Shown here one piece after another: positions 20,704-28,759 of a stretch of DNA of 32,144 nucleotides. The notes beneath the pieces were generated by a model. It had not been told where the DNA came from. It saw only the letters and a program-made list of their open reading frames with translations, and ran no database searches. Source of the stretch: an uncultured Asticcacaulis sp. (GTDB taxonomy: Bacteria > Pseudomonadota > Alphaproteobacteria > Caulobacterales > Caulobacteraceae); NCBI GenBank assembly GCA_946480125.1, contig CAMLIY010000009.1, forward strand, positions 1-32,144, in the 5' to 3' direction. How positions within the stretch are numbered: position 1 is the first letter of the stretch; each line of letters starts with the position of its first letter. The position numbers were made by a program, and so were the translations under genes.

Positions 20704-23031
20704 TCAGTATTTGACGTTCAGGTCGAGACCGTAGGTGCGCGGCTCGTTGAAGATGCCGTAATTACCGAGCGTACCGCCGCCCTTGTAGAAAACGTGCTGC
20801 TCGTTGCCGAGATTGCGCGACCACAGCGAGACCTGGAGCTTGGTGCCGCCGGAGCCGACGGCGATATCCGAGAGGGCCAGGCGGGCATTGACCACGGCGG
20901 ATTTGTCGGCCAGCGTCGCGTCACTGGAGGTAGCGTAATATTGGCTGGCGAAATTGGCGTCGAGGTGGGCGCGGAAGGTCATCTCACCGACCGGACGGTT
21001 GTAATCGAAGGCAATGCTGTGGGCCGAGCGCGGCGTATTGATCGCGTAGACCGTGGTCAGAGCGTTACCGGCGAAGGGGTTCGGCGCCAGCGGCAGGGTG
21101 ATGTCGGTGTGAGCCATGTTGGCGGAAAACGTGAAGTAGCGGGTGATCGCTGCCGTCAGGTCGGCTTCGTAACCGGAGGTCTTGCCGGTGCCGGTGGCAT
21201 TGGTGGTTTCCAGGGTGGCACGATTGCTGCCGCCGACGGTGAAGGTGGCATTGAAGTCAATCTGCGCGTCCTTGTAATCACCATCGAAGGCGGCGATGTT
21301 GAAGCGGACGCGGCGGTTGAGCCATTCCGTCTTGGCGCCGATTTCCGACATGGATACCGATTCCGGATCGAAGGCACGGTAGGTCAGGGAGCGCGAATTG
21401 GCGCCGCCAGCCTTGGAGCCGGTGCTCCACTTAGCGTAAAAATCGAGGTTCGGCGTCGGTGTGATGCTGGCGATGACCAGCGGATCGAAGCGGCTCCAGG
21501 TCTTGTCCATGGTCTGGACAGCGCTGGTGGTCACGCCATCGATGGTGACGACCGGCAGGACACCATTGACGAGATCAAGCGAACCCGACTTGCGGTCCTG
21601 GCTGGCGCGGCCGCCGACGGTGAAGTGGGTGATCTTGCCGGCGAAATCCGGCGTCCAGGTGGCTTGGCCATAGGCGCCGACGCTATGGGCGCGGGCATGG
21701 CTGGCGCGGTCCGGGAACGGGTTGGAGGCCACCCAGTCGTCGGGAGACAGCGGCGAGTAGGACACCGGTGAACCGTTCCATACCAGGGTATTCGGCGTCC
21801 AGGCGTTGTCGTTGACGCTTTCTTGGTAATAAAACAGGCCGCCAATATAGTTCAGGCTTTCGGTCTTGCCGATGAGCTGGAATTCCTGGCTGAACTGGTT
21901 TTGTGCAAAATTGGCCAGGCTGTAGCGGCTGAAGGTGCTGGTCGGAGTGGCCGACAGGACGTAGGCGAACAGGTTGGTCGAGCCGTTGTCGTATTGCGAC
22001 TGGGTCAGCTCGCGATAAGAGGTGATCGACTTGAATTTCAGATTATCGTTGAGGCTCCAGTCGACAGTCAGCAGATGGCCATTGGTGTCGCCGACACTGT
22101 ATTGCAGCGGCACGCCAAAATTGCCGACGTCGACGCGCTTCGGCTGAAGCGCGGCCAGCGGCGACATCGGGTAGGCCCCCTTGGTCAGGAGCTGGACGTA
22201 GTAGGGTGTCGTCGCATCGCGTGAGGTATCGTAGGCGTAGTTGACCGACAGGGTATCGCTGGGGGCCCAGCGCACCGACAGGCGGGCGCCGCGTTTGTCA
22301 TACGCATTAAAATTGGGGGCGTTGAAATCCGACACGCTGCCGAGCGGGTTCTTGACGGTGCCGTCGCGCGAGGTGTTCAGCACATCGATCTTGGCGCTGA
22401 GGTTGTGCCAGGCCGGCAGGTCCATGTGCAGTTCTTCACGCTGGCCGCCAAAATTGCTGATACCGGCCGTGGCGTTGAGCTTGAAGGTGCCGCTGGGCTT
22501 CTTGCTGACGATGCTGACCGCGCCGCCTTCGGTATTGCGGCCGAACAGGGTGCCTTGCGGGCCACGAGCCACTTCAATGCGGTCGATGTCGACCAGGGCC
22601 GTACCCAGCCCCTGGGCACGGCCCATATAGACGCCGTCGATATAGACGCCGACGCCCTGGTCACGGTTGGGCTGGTTGGCATCGGTCATGGCGCCGATAC
22701 CGCGGGTATTGATGATCAGTGCCGAGCTGCGGGCGAAGAAGGGCGCGACGCGCAGGGCCGGAATGGCGCCATCGGCGAGATCGGACAGGGACTGGACGTG
22801 ACGATTGGCCAGGTCGTCGCTGCGCATGACCGATATGGCGATCGGCGTCTTCTGCAGGTTGGTTTCGCGCTTCTGGGCGGTGACGATGACCTCGACCAGG
22901 CCTGTATCGGTTGCGGCGGAAGGCGCCTCAGCCGGTTTCGCATCCTGTGCCTGCGCCACGCCGGCGGTTGTCAGGGCCAGCAGGCCACTGATCGCCAGCC
23001 CGGAAGCGGTGGTGAAAAAACTGTTCTTCAT
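20704..23031 (-). CDS. TonB-dependent outer-membrane receptor 3
   Basis: A 775-residue receptor. The ATG at 23031 is chosen because AAGGGA lies just upstream and a signal peptide (MKNSFFTTASGLAISGLLAL, ending VAQAQ) follows. The TonB box region is VEVIVTAQKRETNLQKTPIA, the plug has YIDGVYMGRAQGLGTALVDI and RIEVARGPQGTLFGRNTEGG, and the barrel ends in YGLDLNVKY. This shorter class differs from receptors 1 and 2 and resembles receptors often found in sphingomonads next to catabolic genes. It is followed by the exported phosphatase in an apparent two-gene operon and is divergent from a tandem TetR regulator. No GntR-type site is seen in its promoter, so it probably belongs to a different regulon. 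Confidence 0.94.
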   Translation of the reverse strand: MKNSFFTTASGLAISGLLALTTAGVAQAQDAKPAEAPSAATDTGLVEVIVTAQKRETNLQKTPIAISVMRSDDLANRHVQSLSDLADGAIPALRVAPFFARSSALIINTRGIGAMTDANQPNRDQGVGVYIDGVYMGRAQGLGTALVDIDRIEVARGPQGTLFGRNTEGGAVSIVSKKPSGTFKLNATAGISNFGGQREELHMDLPAWHNLSAKIDVLNTSRDGTVKNPLGSVSDFNAPNFNAYDKRGARLSVRWAPSDTLSVNYAYDTSRDATTPYYVQLLTKGAYPMSPLAALQPKRVDVGNFGVPLQYSVGDTNGHLLTVDWSLNDNLKFKSITSYRELTQSQYDNGSTNLFAYVLSATPTSTFSRYSLANFAQNQFSQEFQLIGKTESLNYIGGLFYYQESVNDNAWTPNTLVWNGSPVSYSPLSPDDWVASNPFPDRASHARAHSVGAYGQATWTPDFAGKITHFTVGGRASQDRKSGSLDLVNGVLPVVTIDGVTTSAVQTMDKTWSRFDPLVIASITPTPNLDFYAKWSTGSKAGGANSRSLTYRAFDPESVSMSEIGAKTEWLNRRVRFNIAAFDGDYKDAQIDFNATFTVGGSNRATLETTNATGTGKTSGYEADLTAAITRYFTFSANMAHTDITLPLAPNPFAGNALTTVYAINTPRSAHSIAFDYNRPVGEMTFRAHLDANFASQYYATSSDATLADKSAVVNARLALSDIAVGSGGTKLQVSLWSRNLGNEQHVFYKGGGTLGNYGIFNEPRTYGLDLNVKY

Positions 23032-23285
23032 CGAATTATCCCTTTTGCCAAGTCTTGAGCCAGACCGGCTCGACTCCAGCGCCCCAGGACGCCATTGGGG
23101 TCCGAATAGAACGTTTGTAAGTAAGAAATTGAACAATTGTATGAAGTTATTATGACGCAGGGTTTGCTTTGAACGCCTGTGAGATGCGCTTTATTTCTGG
23201 CGTATAGGCCGAATACCTGCTTAAAGAAGCATGCGATCCCTCGCTGCAACCAAAGCGGGGCGTGCCAAAAAAGAGTGGGTGAAAT
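23032..23285. promoter_or_regulatory. Divergent promoter region between TonB receptor 3 and tandem TetR regulator
   Basis: A 254-bp AT-richer spacer that must contain both divergent promoters. I see the short dyad TGCTTAAAGAAGCA (about 23218-23231) but no long palindrome that could be assigned confidently to the TetR protein, and no match to the GntR sites upstream of the other two receptors. Confidence 0.45.
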
Positions 23286-24539
23286 TTGCCGCGCAATGCC
23301 GATAAAATAAAGATTTTTACTGCAAATGCACCTGGTGAAAAAGGGGTTGCTGAACGGCTTGTGGATGTTGTGAATGGCATGTGGGTTAGTCATGGCCGGT
23401 CTGCCATGTCGGCCCGGCAAATCGCGCAAATTGCCGGAACGACCACTTCGCTTATAAATTATTATTTTGGTGGTATTGAACAGTTGTTATTGTCAGCGCA
23501 GGCCCAGTCAATCGGCGCCGCGCAAACTTGGTGCGCGGCTCAGAAGGGTGCGCTCGCGGGGTTGCCGTCGCTGCCGAGTGAGGCCACCGGGCACCTGATG
23601 GCGAGCCTGATCGATGATCTGTGTACACATCAGCGCGCCATGGTCTTCGCCTGGACCGAGTGCCAGATGCTGGCGGCGCGCGATCCGCTTTTCCTGACGG
23701 TCGCGGTGGAGTGGCGGCGGGTGTGGAAAACATTCTGGGACGATTTTAGCGAACAGATGGGCCTGTCGGGTCTTGGTGACCTTATGTGCATGTTTTTTGA
23801 TGCCGAGGTATCGCTCAACCGGATCGTATGGAACGGGCTTTTCGACCGGGCGACCCTGTCTGAAACCTGTGTCGCCTGGGTGCGCCTGTTGAAAACCGGG
23901 CAGGCGGGGCCGATGCCCTTGCGTGATTTTGCCCGCGCCAGAGCCGGTCAGGGCATGGCGCCGCTGCTGATCGCGGGCACAGCAGAGCGGCAGATTGCCG
24001 AGGCGGCGGCTGATATCATTGGCCTGCAAGGCGGCATGGCGGTCACGCATCGCGCCGTTGCCCAGGCGGCGAAGGTGGGGCTGGGCTCTGTTACACACCA
24101 TTTTCCGACCAGCGATGCCTTGATGAACGCGGCTTTTGAATGCGTTTATCTACGCATAACGCAAGGCGTCGAAAATGTCAGCGCGGAGTCGCCGCCGCTG
24201 AGCGGGGCTGAGTTTGCCGGCTCGCTGGTCAAGTTCAGCATCATACCTGATCCCGATGGTGGCTTGCTGGCGATCGAGGAGCTCATAGCCGCTGCCGGAC
24301 GGGATCGCGACCTGGCCGAATTTGGTGGTGCGCTGAGATATACACGCGGCAGGTCCATGCTGAAAAGCGTGTCGCGCCTGAAATCATCGAAGGGCATTTT
24401 CGGGCCTTCCGAAGCGGCTTTGATGTCGAGTTGGGCGCAAGGGCTCGGCCGGGATGCCCGCTGCCTGCCACAGGAAGCCCGTGAGGCCAGTGTAACGGCG
24501 GCGCTCCGGCAATTGCTCACCATTATCGGCGTGGAGTAG
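23286..24539 (+). CDS. Tandem TetR-like regulator (two TetR units in one chain)
   Basis: A 417-residue protein, about twice the usual TetR length. The first HTH lies around residues 20-66 (AERLVDVVNGMWVSHG, MSARQIAQIAGTTTSLINYY, FGGIEQLL), followed by a helical ligand-binding region to about 215. A second HTH-like unit starts near 232 (AERQIAEAAADIIGLQGG, VTHRAVAQAAKVGLGSVTHH, FPTSDALMNAAF) with another helical C-terminal half. The frame opens with TTG at 23286; the nearby ATG at 23296 is in another frame, and internal GTG codons are alternatives that would still keep the HTH. It is divergent from TonB receptor 3 and likely controls it. Both units keep the helix-turn-helix and the F-x-x-x-x-x-L segment after it, so both may bind DNA. 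Confidence 0.82.
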   Translation: MPRNADKIKIFTANAPGEKGVAERLVDVVNGMWVSHGRSAMSARQIAQIAGTTTSLINYYFGGIEQLLLSAQAQSIGAAQTWCAAQKGALAGLPSLPSEATGHLMASLIDDLCTHQRAMVFAWTECQMLAARDPLFLTVAVEWRRVWKTFWDDFSEQMGLSGLGDLMCMFFDAEVSLNRIVWNGLFDRATLSETCVAWVRLLKTGQAGPMPLRDFARARAGQGMAPLLIAGTAERQIAEAAADIIGLQGGMAVTHRAVAQAAKVGLGSVTHHFPTSDALMNAAFECVYLRITQGVENVSAESPPLSGAEFAGSLVKFSIIPDPDGGLLAIEELIAAAGRDRDLAEFGGALRYTRGRSMLKSVSRLKSSKGIFGPSEAALMSSWAQGLGRDARCLPQEAREASVTAALRQLLTIIGVE

Positions 24540-24777
24540 GCGGAGCTTAAAGAAAGCCAGCAGACTTGCACTGCACCTTGTGCATCCGAGTGAGGCGATA
24601 TTTGCGGCGAGGCGCTGTGCCGCAGCCTGTATTCTCGTCAATCTCAGCCGCAACCCTACCGCTGATATTGGACGGCTCAAGAAACCCATTCCGTATGGGT
24701 TAGCGGTTTTCCAAATCAGCAGACTATCACCCACGGTATCACGTTCGCCTTCTTACCGGACCTGAAGCACCCAACAA
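24540..24777. other. Intergenic region between convergent regulators, with a possible terminator hairpin
   Basis: This 238-bp gap lies between the ends of the plus-strand tandem TetR gene and the minus-strand TetR gene. It contains a 7-bp hairpin, AACCCAT / ATGGGTT at 24683-24701, followed by AGCGGTTTT, a possible weak terminator for the plus-strand gene. No credible coding sequence is seen. Confidence 0.4.
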
Positions 24778-25371
24778 TCACCTCGCCGTCAGCCCGTCCA
24801 GAACGAGGCGTGCGCTTTGCCTGACATCAGCCTCGGACGCGCCCCCGCGTGCCGCAACCTTCAGTCCGGACTTAAGCATCAGCAACAGCCGCCCCACCCC
24901 TTCGGCGTCCAGACTGGCCTTAAATTCACCCGAGGCTATGCCGGCCCTGACCGCTTCAGCGAAGACGGCGACCACCGCAATCCCGGCATTGTCACTCAAA
25001 GCATTGATATCCGCATCCGAGCGGCCAAATTCGGCGATTGAGCCCACACCGAGGCAGCCTGTCTCCACATGCGTGCCACAGCCCAGATCCAGCAACAGAG
25101 CGGCCTCAAGGGCTTCCAGATGGGAATCTGCCTGGGTCATCACGTCACGCATGCGTGCCAGCGATGCGGCCGAATACCGTTCCAGCGCCTCCAGAAAAAG
25201 CCCGCGTTTGTCGCCGAAAGCGCCATAAAGACTTTGCCGGCTAAGCCCCATACTGTCGAGAAGTTCGCTCGTAGAGGCGGCGGCGAAACCGTGGCGGGCA
25301 AAGACACGGATGGCCGCGTCAACAACCTCGTTCCGGTTAAATTCAGCAGGCCTCGCCACAGTCGTCTCCAT
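24778..25371 (-). CDS. TetR/AcrR-family transcriptional regulator
   Basis: A 197-residue repressor (203 if the TTG at 25389 is used; the ATG at 25371 is preferred on codon grounds, although neither has a strong ribosome-binding site). The HTH spans about residues 10-55 (NRNEVVDAAIRVFARHGFAA, STSELLDSMGLSRQSLYGAF, GDKRGLFLEALERY). GCGTHVETGCLGVGSIAEF is reminiscent of the TetR subgroup that controls oxidoreductase genes. The gene is divergent from an SDR dehydrogenase, and the spacer holds two inverted copies of a TTGAC..AATGGTCCG site. The simplest reading is autoregulation together with repression of the dehydrogenase, relieved by an unknown small molecule. Confidence 0.9.
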   Translation of the reverse strand: METTVARPAEFNRNEVVDAAIRVFARHGFAAASTSELLDSMGLSRQSLYGAFGDKRGLFLEALERYSAASLARMRDVMTQADSHLEALEAALLLDLGCGTHVETGCLGVGSIAEFGRSDADINALSDNAGIAVVAVFAEAVRAGIASGEFKASLDAEGVGRLLLMLKSGLKVAARGGASEADVRQSARLVLDGLTAR

Positions 25372-25398
25372 TTTGGACTGATCTGTCAATATTAATTA

Positions 25399-25446
25399 TT
25401 GACCAAATGGTCCGTTACGGATATCCATTCCGGACCATTCAGTCAA
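25399..25446. promoter_or_regulatory. Paired inverted operator sites in the TetR/SDR divergent promoter
   Basis: TTGACCAAATGGTCCG at 25399-25414 is matched in inverted orientation by CGGACCATTCAGTCAA at 25431-25446 (14 of 16 positions agree). The first copy is itself close to a palindrome (GACCAAATGGTC, 25401-25412). The pair lies between the TetR start and the SDR ribosome-binding site (AAGGAG, 25449-25454), as expected for the regulator's own operators. Confidence 0.72.
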
Positions 25447-25460
25447 ATAAGGAGTATCCC

Positions 25461-26195
25461 ATGTCCGATTATCTTGCAACCTCTCCCGTCCTGGTATTTG
25501 GCGGTTCGCGCGGCATGGGCGCCGCCATCGTCAAACGTTTCTCTACCGAAGGCCGTCCCGTGGCGTTCACCTACGCCAAAGCTGAAAGCAAGGCGGCCGA
25601 CCTGGTCCATGACATCGAACAGTCCGGTGGGCGGGCCCTGGCAATCCGGGCCGACAGTACCGACGCGGACGCGATCCGTAACGCGGTGGCAGCCGCCGTA
25701 TCGGCGTATGGCACCCTTGGCGTACTGGTTGTGAACGCCGGGATTCTAAAAAGCGGCCTGATAGAGACCTTCTTGATGGCGGATTTCGACCAGATGGTCG
25801 CCGTTAATATCCGTGGGGTCTTCGCCGCCATTCACCATGCGGCGCCGCACCTGATCGACGGCGGACGCATTATTACCATCGGCAGCAATACCGCCGGCCA
25901 TGTCGGAAGCGCCGGTTCCAGTGTCTATGCCATGACAAAGGCGGCCGTGGCGCAACTGGTGCGGGCGGCTGCGCACGATTTCGCTCCCCGCGGCATCACG
26001 ATCAACAATGTGCAGCCGGGCCCGATCGCAACCGATATGACCGCAGACCTGATGGCCTATATAACGCCGCGCCTGCCACTGGGCCGAATTGGCAATCCGG
26101 AGGAAATAGGGGGACTGGTGACCTGGCTCGCCGGTCCTGATGCCGGCTATATGACCGGCGCCAGCCTGACCATAGATGGCGGCTGGACGGCTTAG
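25461..26195 (+). CDS. Short-chain dehydrogenase/reductase (SDR)
   Basis: A 244-residue classical SDR. The NAD(P) loop is GGSRGMG (residues 14-20), NAG is at 92-94, and the catalytic set is Asn116, Ser142 (TIGSNTAG), Tyr156 and Lys160 (YAMTK). Arg16 in the glycine loop hints at NADP(H) preference. The C-terminal PLGRIGNPEEIGGLVTWLAG and GASLTIDGGWTA are typical of the 3-oxoacyl-ACP-reductase-like group, but the neighbours do not point to fatty-acid synthesis. The substrate is unknown. AAGGAG precedes the ATG at 25461, so the longer upstream frame is not used. It is divergent from and probably repressed by the TetR regulator. Confidence 0.92.
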   Translation: MSDYLATSPVLVFGGSRGMGAAIVKRFSTEGRPVAFTYAKAESKAADLVHDIEQSGGRALAIRADSTDADAIRNAVAAAVSAYGTLGVLVVNAGILKSGLIETFLMADFDQMVAVNIRGVFAAIHHAAPHLIDGGRIITIGSNTAGHVGSAGSSVYAMTKAAVAQLVRAAAHDFAPRGITINNVQPGPIATDMTADLMAYITPRLPLGRIGNPEEIGGLVTWLAGPDAGYMTGASLTIDGGWTA

Positions 26196-26343
26196 GAGAA
26201 GCCTGTCTACCCTCATTTGGAACGGCCGCCTTTGGATCAAAACCGGAGGCCTTGCCTGCCAGCGACCCGCAATCCATGCCTCTCCAGCGCAATACCCATC
26301 GCGGGCATGATTATCTATGTGCCTCAATTGACATCACCAGATT

Positions 26344-26802
26344 TTAACCTTGGGGTTCGTAGATCCCCACTGTGAAAAAATCACTGAATACCGTCACGTC
26401 CACCCGGACGCCGGTCGCATCGCTGAACTCGATAGAATGGCCGGTATAAGGACTCACCGCGCGCGATAATTCGGGGCGGCAAGTGCCAATATTATCGGCG
26501 TAGGCTTCACCCATGGCTTTCAGTGTGGCCGGCGTCGCCGCGCGGTCGGAAGAACTGAAAAAGCATTTATAGCGGATTTCAGGCGCCAGCACATTGTCGA
26601 TCTGGCAGTTGTCAGCATACGGCAGGTTAGACGTCACTTTCCACTCATCGGATTCAATCTTTTTACCCTTGATGGATTTGAAATGGCTGATTGAGGCGTC
26701 CAGCACGGTACGTACGACGGGACAAATATTGGGGTCCTGCGCCTGTGCGGCGGGTGCGACCAGAAAGGCGGCGATGGCGGCTGAGATGATCATTTTATGC
26801 AT
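26344..26802 (-). CDS. Exported protein of unknown function with four cysteines
   Basis: A 152-residue protein with a signal peptide (MHKMIISAAIAAFLVAPAA, cleavage near AQAQD). The mature part has four cysteines (in ICPVV, DNCQID, YKCFFSS and GTCRPEL), enough for two disulfides in the periplasm. I do not recognise the family. AAGGA precedes the start at good spacing. It begins 15 bp after the Sel1-repeat gene on the same strand, so the two are likely co-transcribed. No lipobox is seen. Confidence 0.75.
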   Translation of the reverse strand: MHKMIISAAIAAFLVAPAAQAQDPNICPVVRTVLDASISHFKSIKGKKIESDEWKVTSNLPYADNCQIDNVLAPEIRYKCFFSSSDRAATPATLKAMGEAYADNIGTCRPELSRAVSPYTGHSIEFSDATGVRVDVTVFSDFFTVGIYEPQG

Positions 26803-26817
26803 GGTGTTTCCTTGGAA

Positions 26818-28020
26818 TTAAAGCTGGGTAGCGGCCTGGGAAAGGTCAGGTTCTTTCAGGGCCTCGATCGATTCCGCATCCCCCTGGGCGGCGGCGGCCG
26901 TGAACCAGCGGGCTGCCTCGACAATATTCTTGTCCGTGCCTTGTCCGAAATAATAGAACTTGGCCAGGACGACCTGCCCGTGACGGTCGCCGCCTTTCGC
27001 GGCCTGGATGGCATAGGCGAAGGCGGCCGCGTCATCGCGGGCTCCCAGATCATCATTACTGACCAGGATGGCGAGCACGCCGGCCGCATCGGCCTTGCCG
27101 GCCAGCGCCGCGGCCTTGAGCAGCCGCAGGCCTTCCGGTACATTTTTTTCGACCCCGTTGCGGCCGGAGACCAGCATCATGCCCAGCATGTCCATCGACA
27201 TCGGGTCTTTCTGAGCGGCGGCCTTGCGGATATAGCCAATAGCCCGCGGTACATCCTGCACGGCGCCATGCGTGCCATAGAAAAAGATGACCGTGCCGAG
27301 CGCGGCCTGCGCGATCATCTCGCCCCTATCCGCCGCGCGAACCAGGTAGGCGATGGCCTCCGGCTGGGCTTCATCGACCTGGCCAAGACGCGCGGCCTCG
27401 GCAACGGTAAAAAACCCGTAGAGCGCCATGCCGTAGGGGTCTGATTTCGCCGCCGAATCTTTCAGGAGCGCCATGGCCGACACTGCCTCGACCGGCCCTC
27501 CCTGTCCATTATACATCATGGCGGCGCACTGCGATTTGGCGATCGGATGGTCCTGTCGCGCGGCTTCGCAGAACCATTTGCGCGCCAGGGCCAGATCCGT
27601 CGCCACGCTGTAGCCGGTATAGTAGACGCGTCCGAGATCGAACTGGGACTGCGCATTGCCAGACGCCGCCTCGGCTTTGAGCCGCGCGATGGTCTGGGCT
27701 TCGCTTTCCTGAACGCGAACGGTGAAATAATAGGTCGCCACGACGCTATGCGGACCTTCGGGTTTATATTCATAAGGCGTGTAGGATGAGCTGCCCGAAG
27801 TGCCTGAGCCGGAAGATGACGACCCTCGGTTTGTGGCAGAGGTGTAGCTGTTCGCGCTCTGCTGGGCCTCGAAACTGCGCCGGTCAGCAGCGGCGGCATT
27901 GGCGTGCATGTCATTCATCATGCGCTGCCGGTTGGCCTCGTCATTGGCGGCATTCCATTCGGCATGGGCGACCATCGGCGAGATGGCCAGCCAGGCAATA
28001 ATTATGGTCCAGATTTTCAT
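26818..28020 (-). CDS. Exported Sel1-repeat (TPR-like) protein
   Basis: A 400-residue protein with a signal peptide (MKIWTIIIAWLAISPMVAHA), then a charged stretch and a low-complexity Ser/Gly linker (about residues 66-80). From about residue 113 to the end it consists of Sel1-like repeats, for example AQSQFDLGRVYYTGYSVATD, and AIGYIRKAAAQKDPMSMDML, and KFYYFGQGTDKNIVEAARWF. Sel1 repeats are protein-binding helical pairs, so a periplasmic scaffold or envelope role is plausible. GGGGGA precedes the ATG. The promoter carries a dyad also present upstream of the gene at 31114. It lies downstream of the response regulator on the same strand but with its own apparent promoter. Confidence 0.88.
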   Translation of the reverse strand: MKIWTIIIAWLAISPMVAHAEWNAANDEANRQRMMNDMHANAAAADRRSFEAQQSANSYTSATNRGSSSSGSGTSGSSSYTPYEYKPEGPHSVVATYYFTVRVQESEAQTIARLKAEAASGNAQSQFDLGRVYYTGYSVATDLALARKWFCEAARQDHPIAKSQCAAMMYNGQGGPVEAVSAMALLKDSAAKSDPYGMALYGFFTVAEAARLGQVDEAQPEAIAYLVRAADRGEMIAQAALGTVIFFYGTHGAVQDVPRAIGYIRKAAAQKDPMSMDMLGMMLVSGRNGVEKNVPEGLRLLKAAALAGKADAAGVLAILVSNDDLGARDDAAAFAYAIQAAKGGDRHGQVVLAKFYYFGQGTDKNIVEAARWFTAAAAQGDAESIEALKEPDLSQAATQL

Positions 28021-28065
28021 GTATCCCCCAAGTCTGGAGGCATCTTATGTGGCTGTTGACGCCTT

Positions 28066-28085
28066 GCCACCCTCTAAACGGAGGG
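28066..28085 (-). promoter_or_regulatory. Dyad element upstream of the Sel1-repeat gene
   Basis: Read on the minus strand this is CCCTCCGTTTAGAGGGTGGC. It is followed 16 nt later by CATAAG (28049-28044), a possible -10 element, and then by the gene start at 28020. The same arrangement occurs at 31020-31061 on the plus strand. It may be the binding site of the neighbouring response regulator. It could also be read as a weak hairpin after the response-regulator gene, but there is no T-run. Confidence 0.6.
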
Positions 28086-28099
28086 GGTGACAACAAATT

Positions 28100-28759
28100 T
28101 CAGGCCAGTCCGCGTTTAACGGCTTGCAAGGTGGCCTCGGCGCGGGTCGAGATATTGAGCTTTTGATAAATGGTCCTGACATAACCGGCAACAGTCGGAG
28201 GGCTCAAAAGCAGATGCCTGGCGACCTCGGCAATGGTAAGCCCCCTGGCCAGAAGCGCCAGTGTCTCGGTCTCGCGACCGGTCAGATGGACATCCTGATG
28301 TTGGGTGATCGTATGGGTGCGGAAATGGTTCAGCAGCCGTCGGGCGACGGACGGCGACAGGGGCGGCTGACCCTGCTCGATGCGCTGGAGATAATGCACG
28401 ATCATTTCCGGCTCCTGGTTTTTCACCAGATAGCCACGCGCGCCGGCCGAGAGCGCGTCAAACAGATGCACATCGTCATCATAAATGCTGGAGACAATAC
28501 AGGTGACGGACGGATAGTTTTTCGTGATGTCGGCGATCAGATCAACGCCGGAGCCGTCCGGCAGGCCCAGGTCGATGACCGCCAGTTCAAAACCATTCCC
28601 CGCCGCGGCACGGTCGCCGGATAGCCAGCGCCGCGCCTCTTTCAGGGTGCCCGCGACGTCCACCTGGATATCAGGGAAAGCCGCCAGCAATGCCTGCGTC
28701 ATCCTGACCTGGTTGGGCAACTGATCTTCGACCAAAAGACAAAGCGTTTGAGCCTTCAT
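28100..28759 (-). CDS. NarL/LuxR-type response regulator
   Basis: A 219-residue DNA-binding response regulator. The receiver domain (about 1-125) has the acidic pair Glu11-Asp12, the phosphoacceptor Asp63 (AVIDLGLPDGSG), Ser90 in the usual Thr/Ser position (VTCIVSSI) and Lys113 (GYLVKNQEP). The C-terminal LuxR HTH (about 155-215) reads LTGRETETLALLARGLTIAE, then VARHLLLSPPTVAGYVRTIY. It is activated by phosphorylation from the kinase encoded immediately upstream, whose stop overlaps its start by 4 bp. Two copies of a dyad nearby (28066-28085 and 31020-31039) are candidate binding sites. No residue essential for phosphorylation is missing. Confidence 0.94.
   Translation of the reverse strand: MKAQTLCLLVEDQLPNQVRMTQALLAAFPDIQVDVAGTLKEARRWLSGDRAAAGNGFELAVIDLGLPDGSGVDLIADITKNYPSVTCIVSSIYDDDVHLFDALSAGARGYLVKNQEPEMIVHYLQRIEQGQPPLSPSVARRLLNHFRTHTITQHQDVHLTGRETETLALLARGLTIAEVARHLLLSPPTVAGYVRTIYQKLNISTRAEATLQAVKRGLA

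Noticed and set aside
20692..21771. Plus-strand open frame of 359 codons opposite TonB receptor 3
   Set aside because: Antisense to a clear receptor gene; glycine-rich shadow without motifs.
28066..28088. Terminator hairpin for the response-regulator gene
   Set aside because: The stem is short with no T-run, and the sequence matches the promoter element at 31020 in orientation and spacing, so a regulatory site is the better reading.
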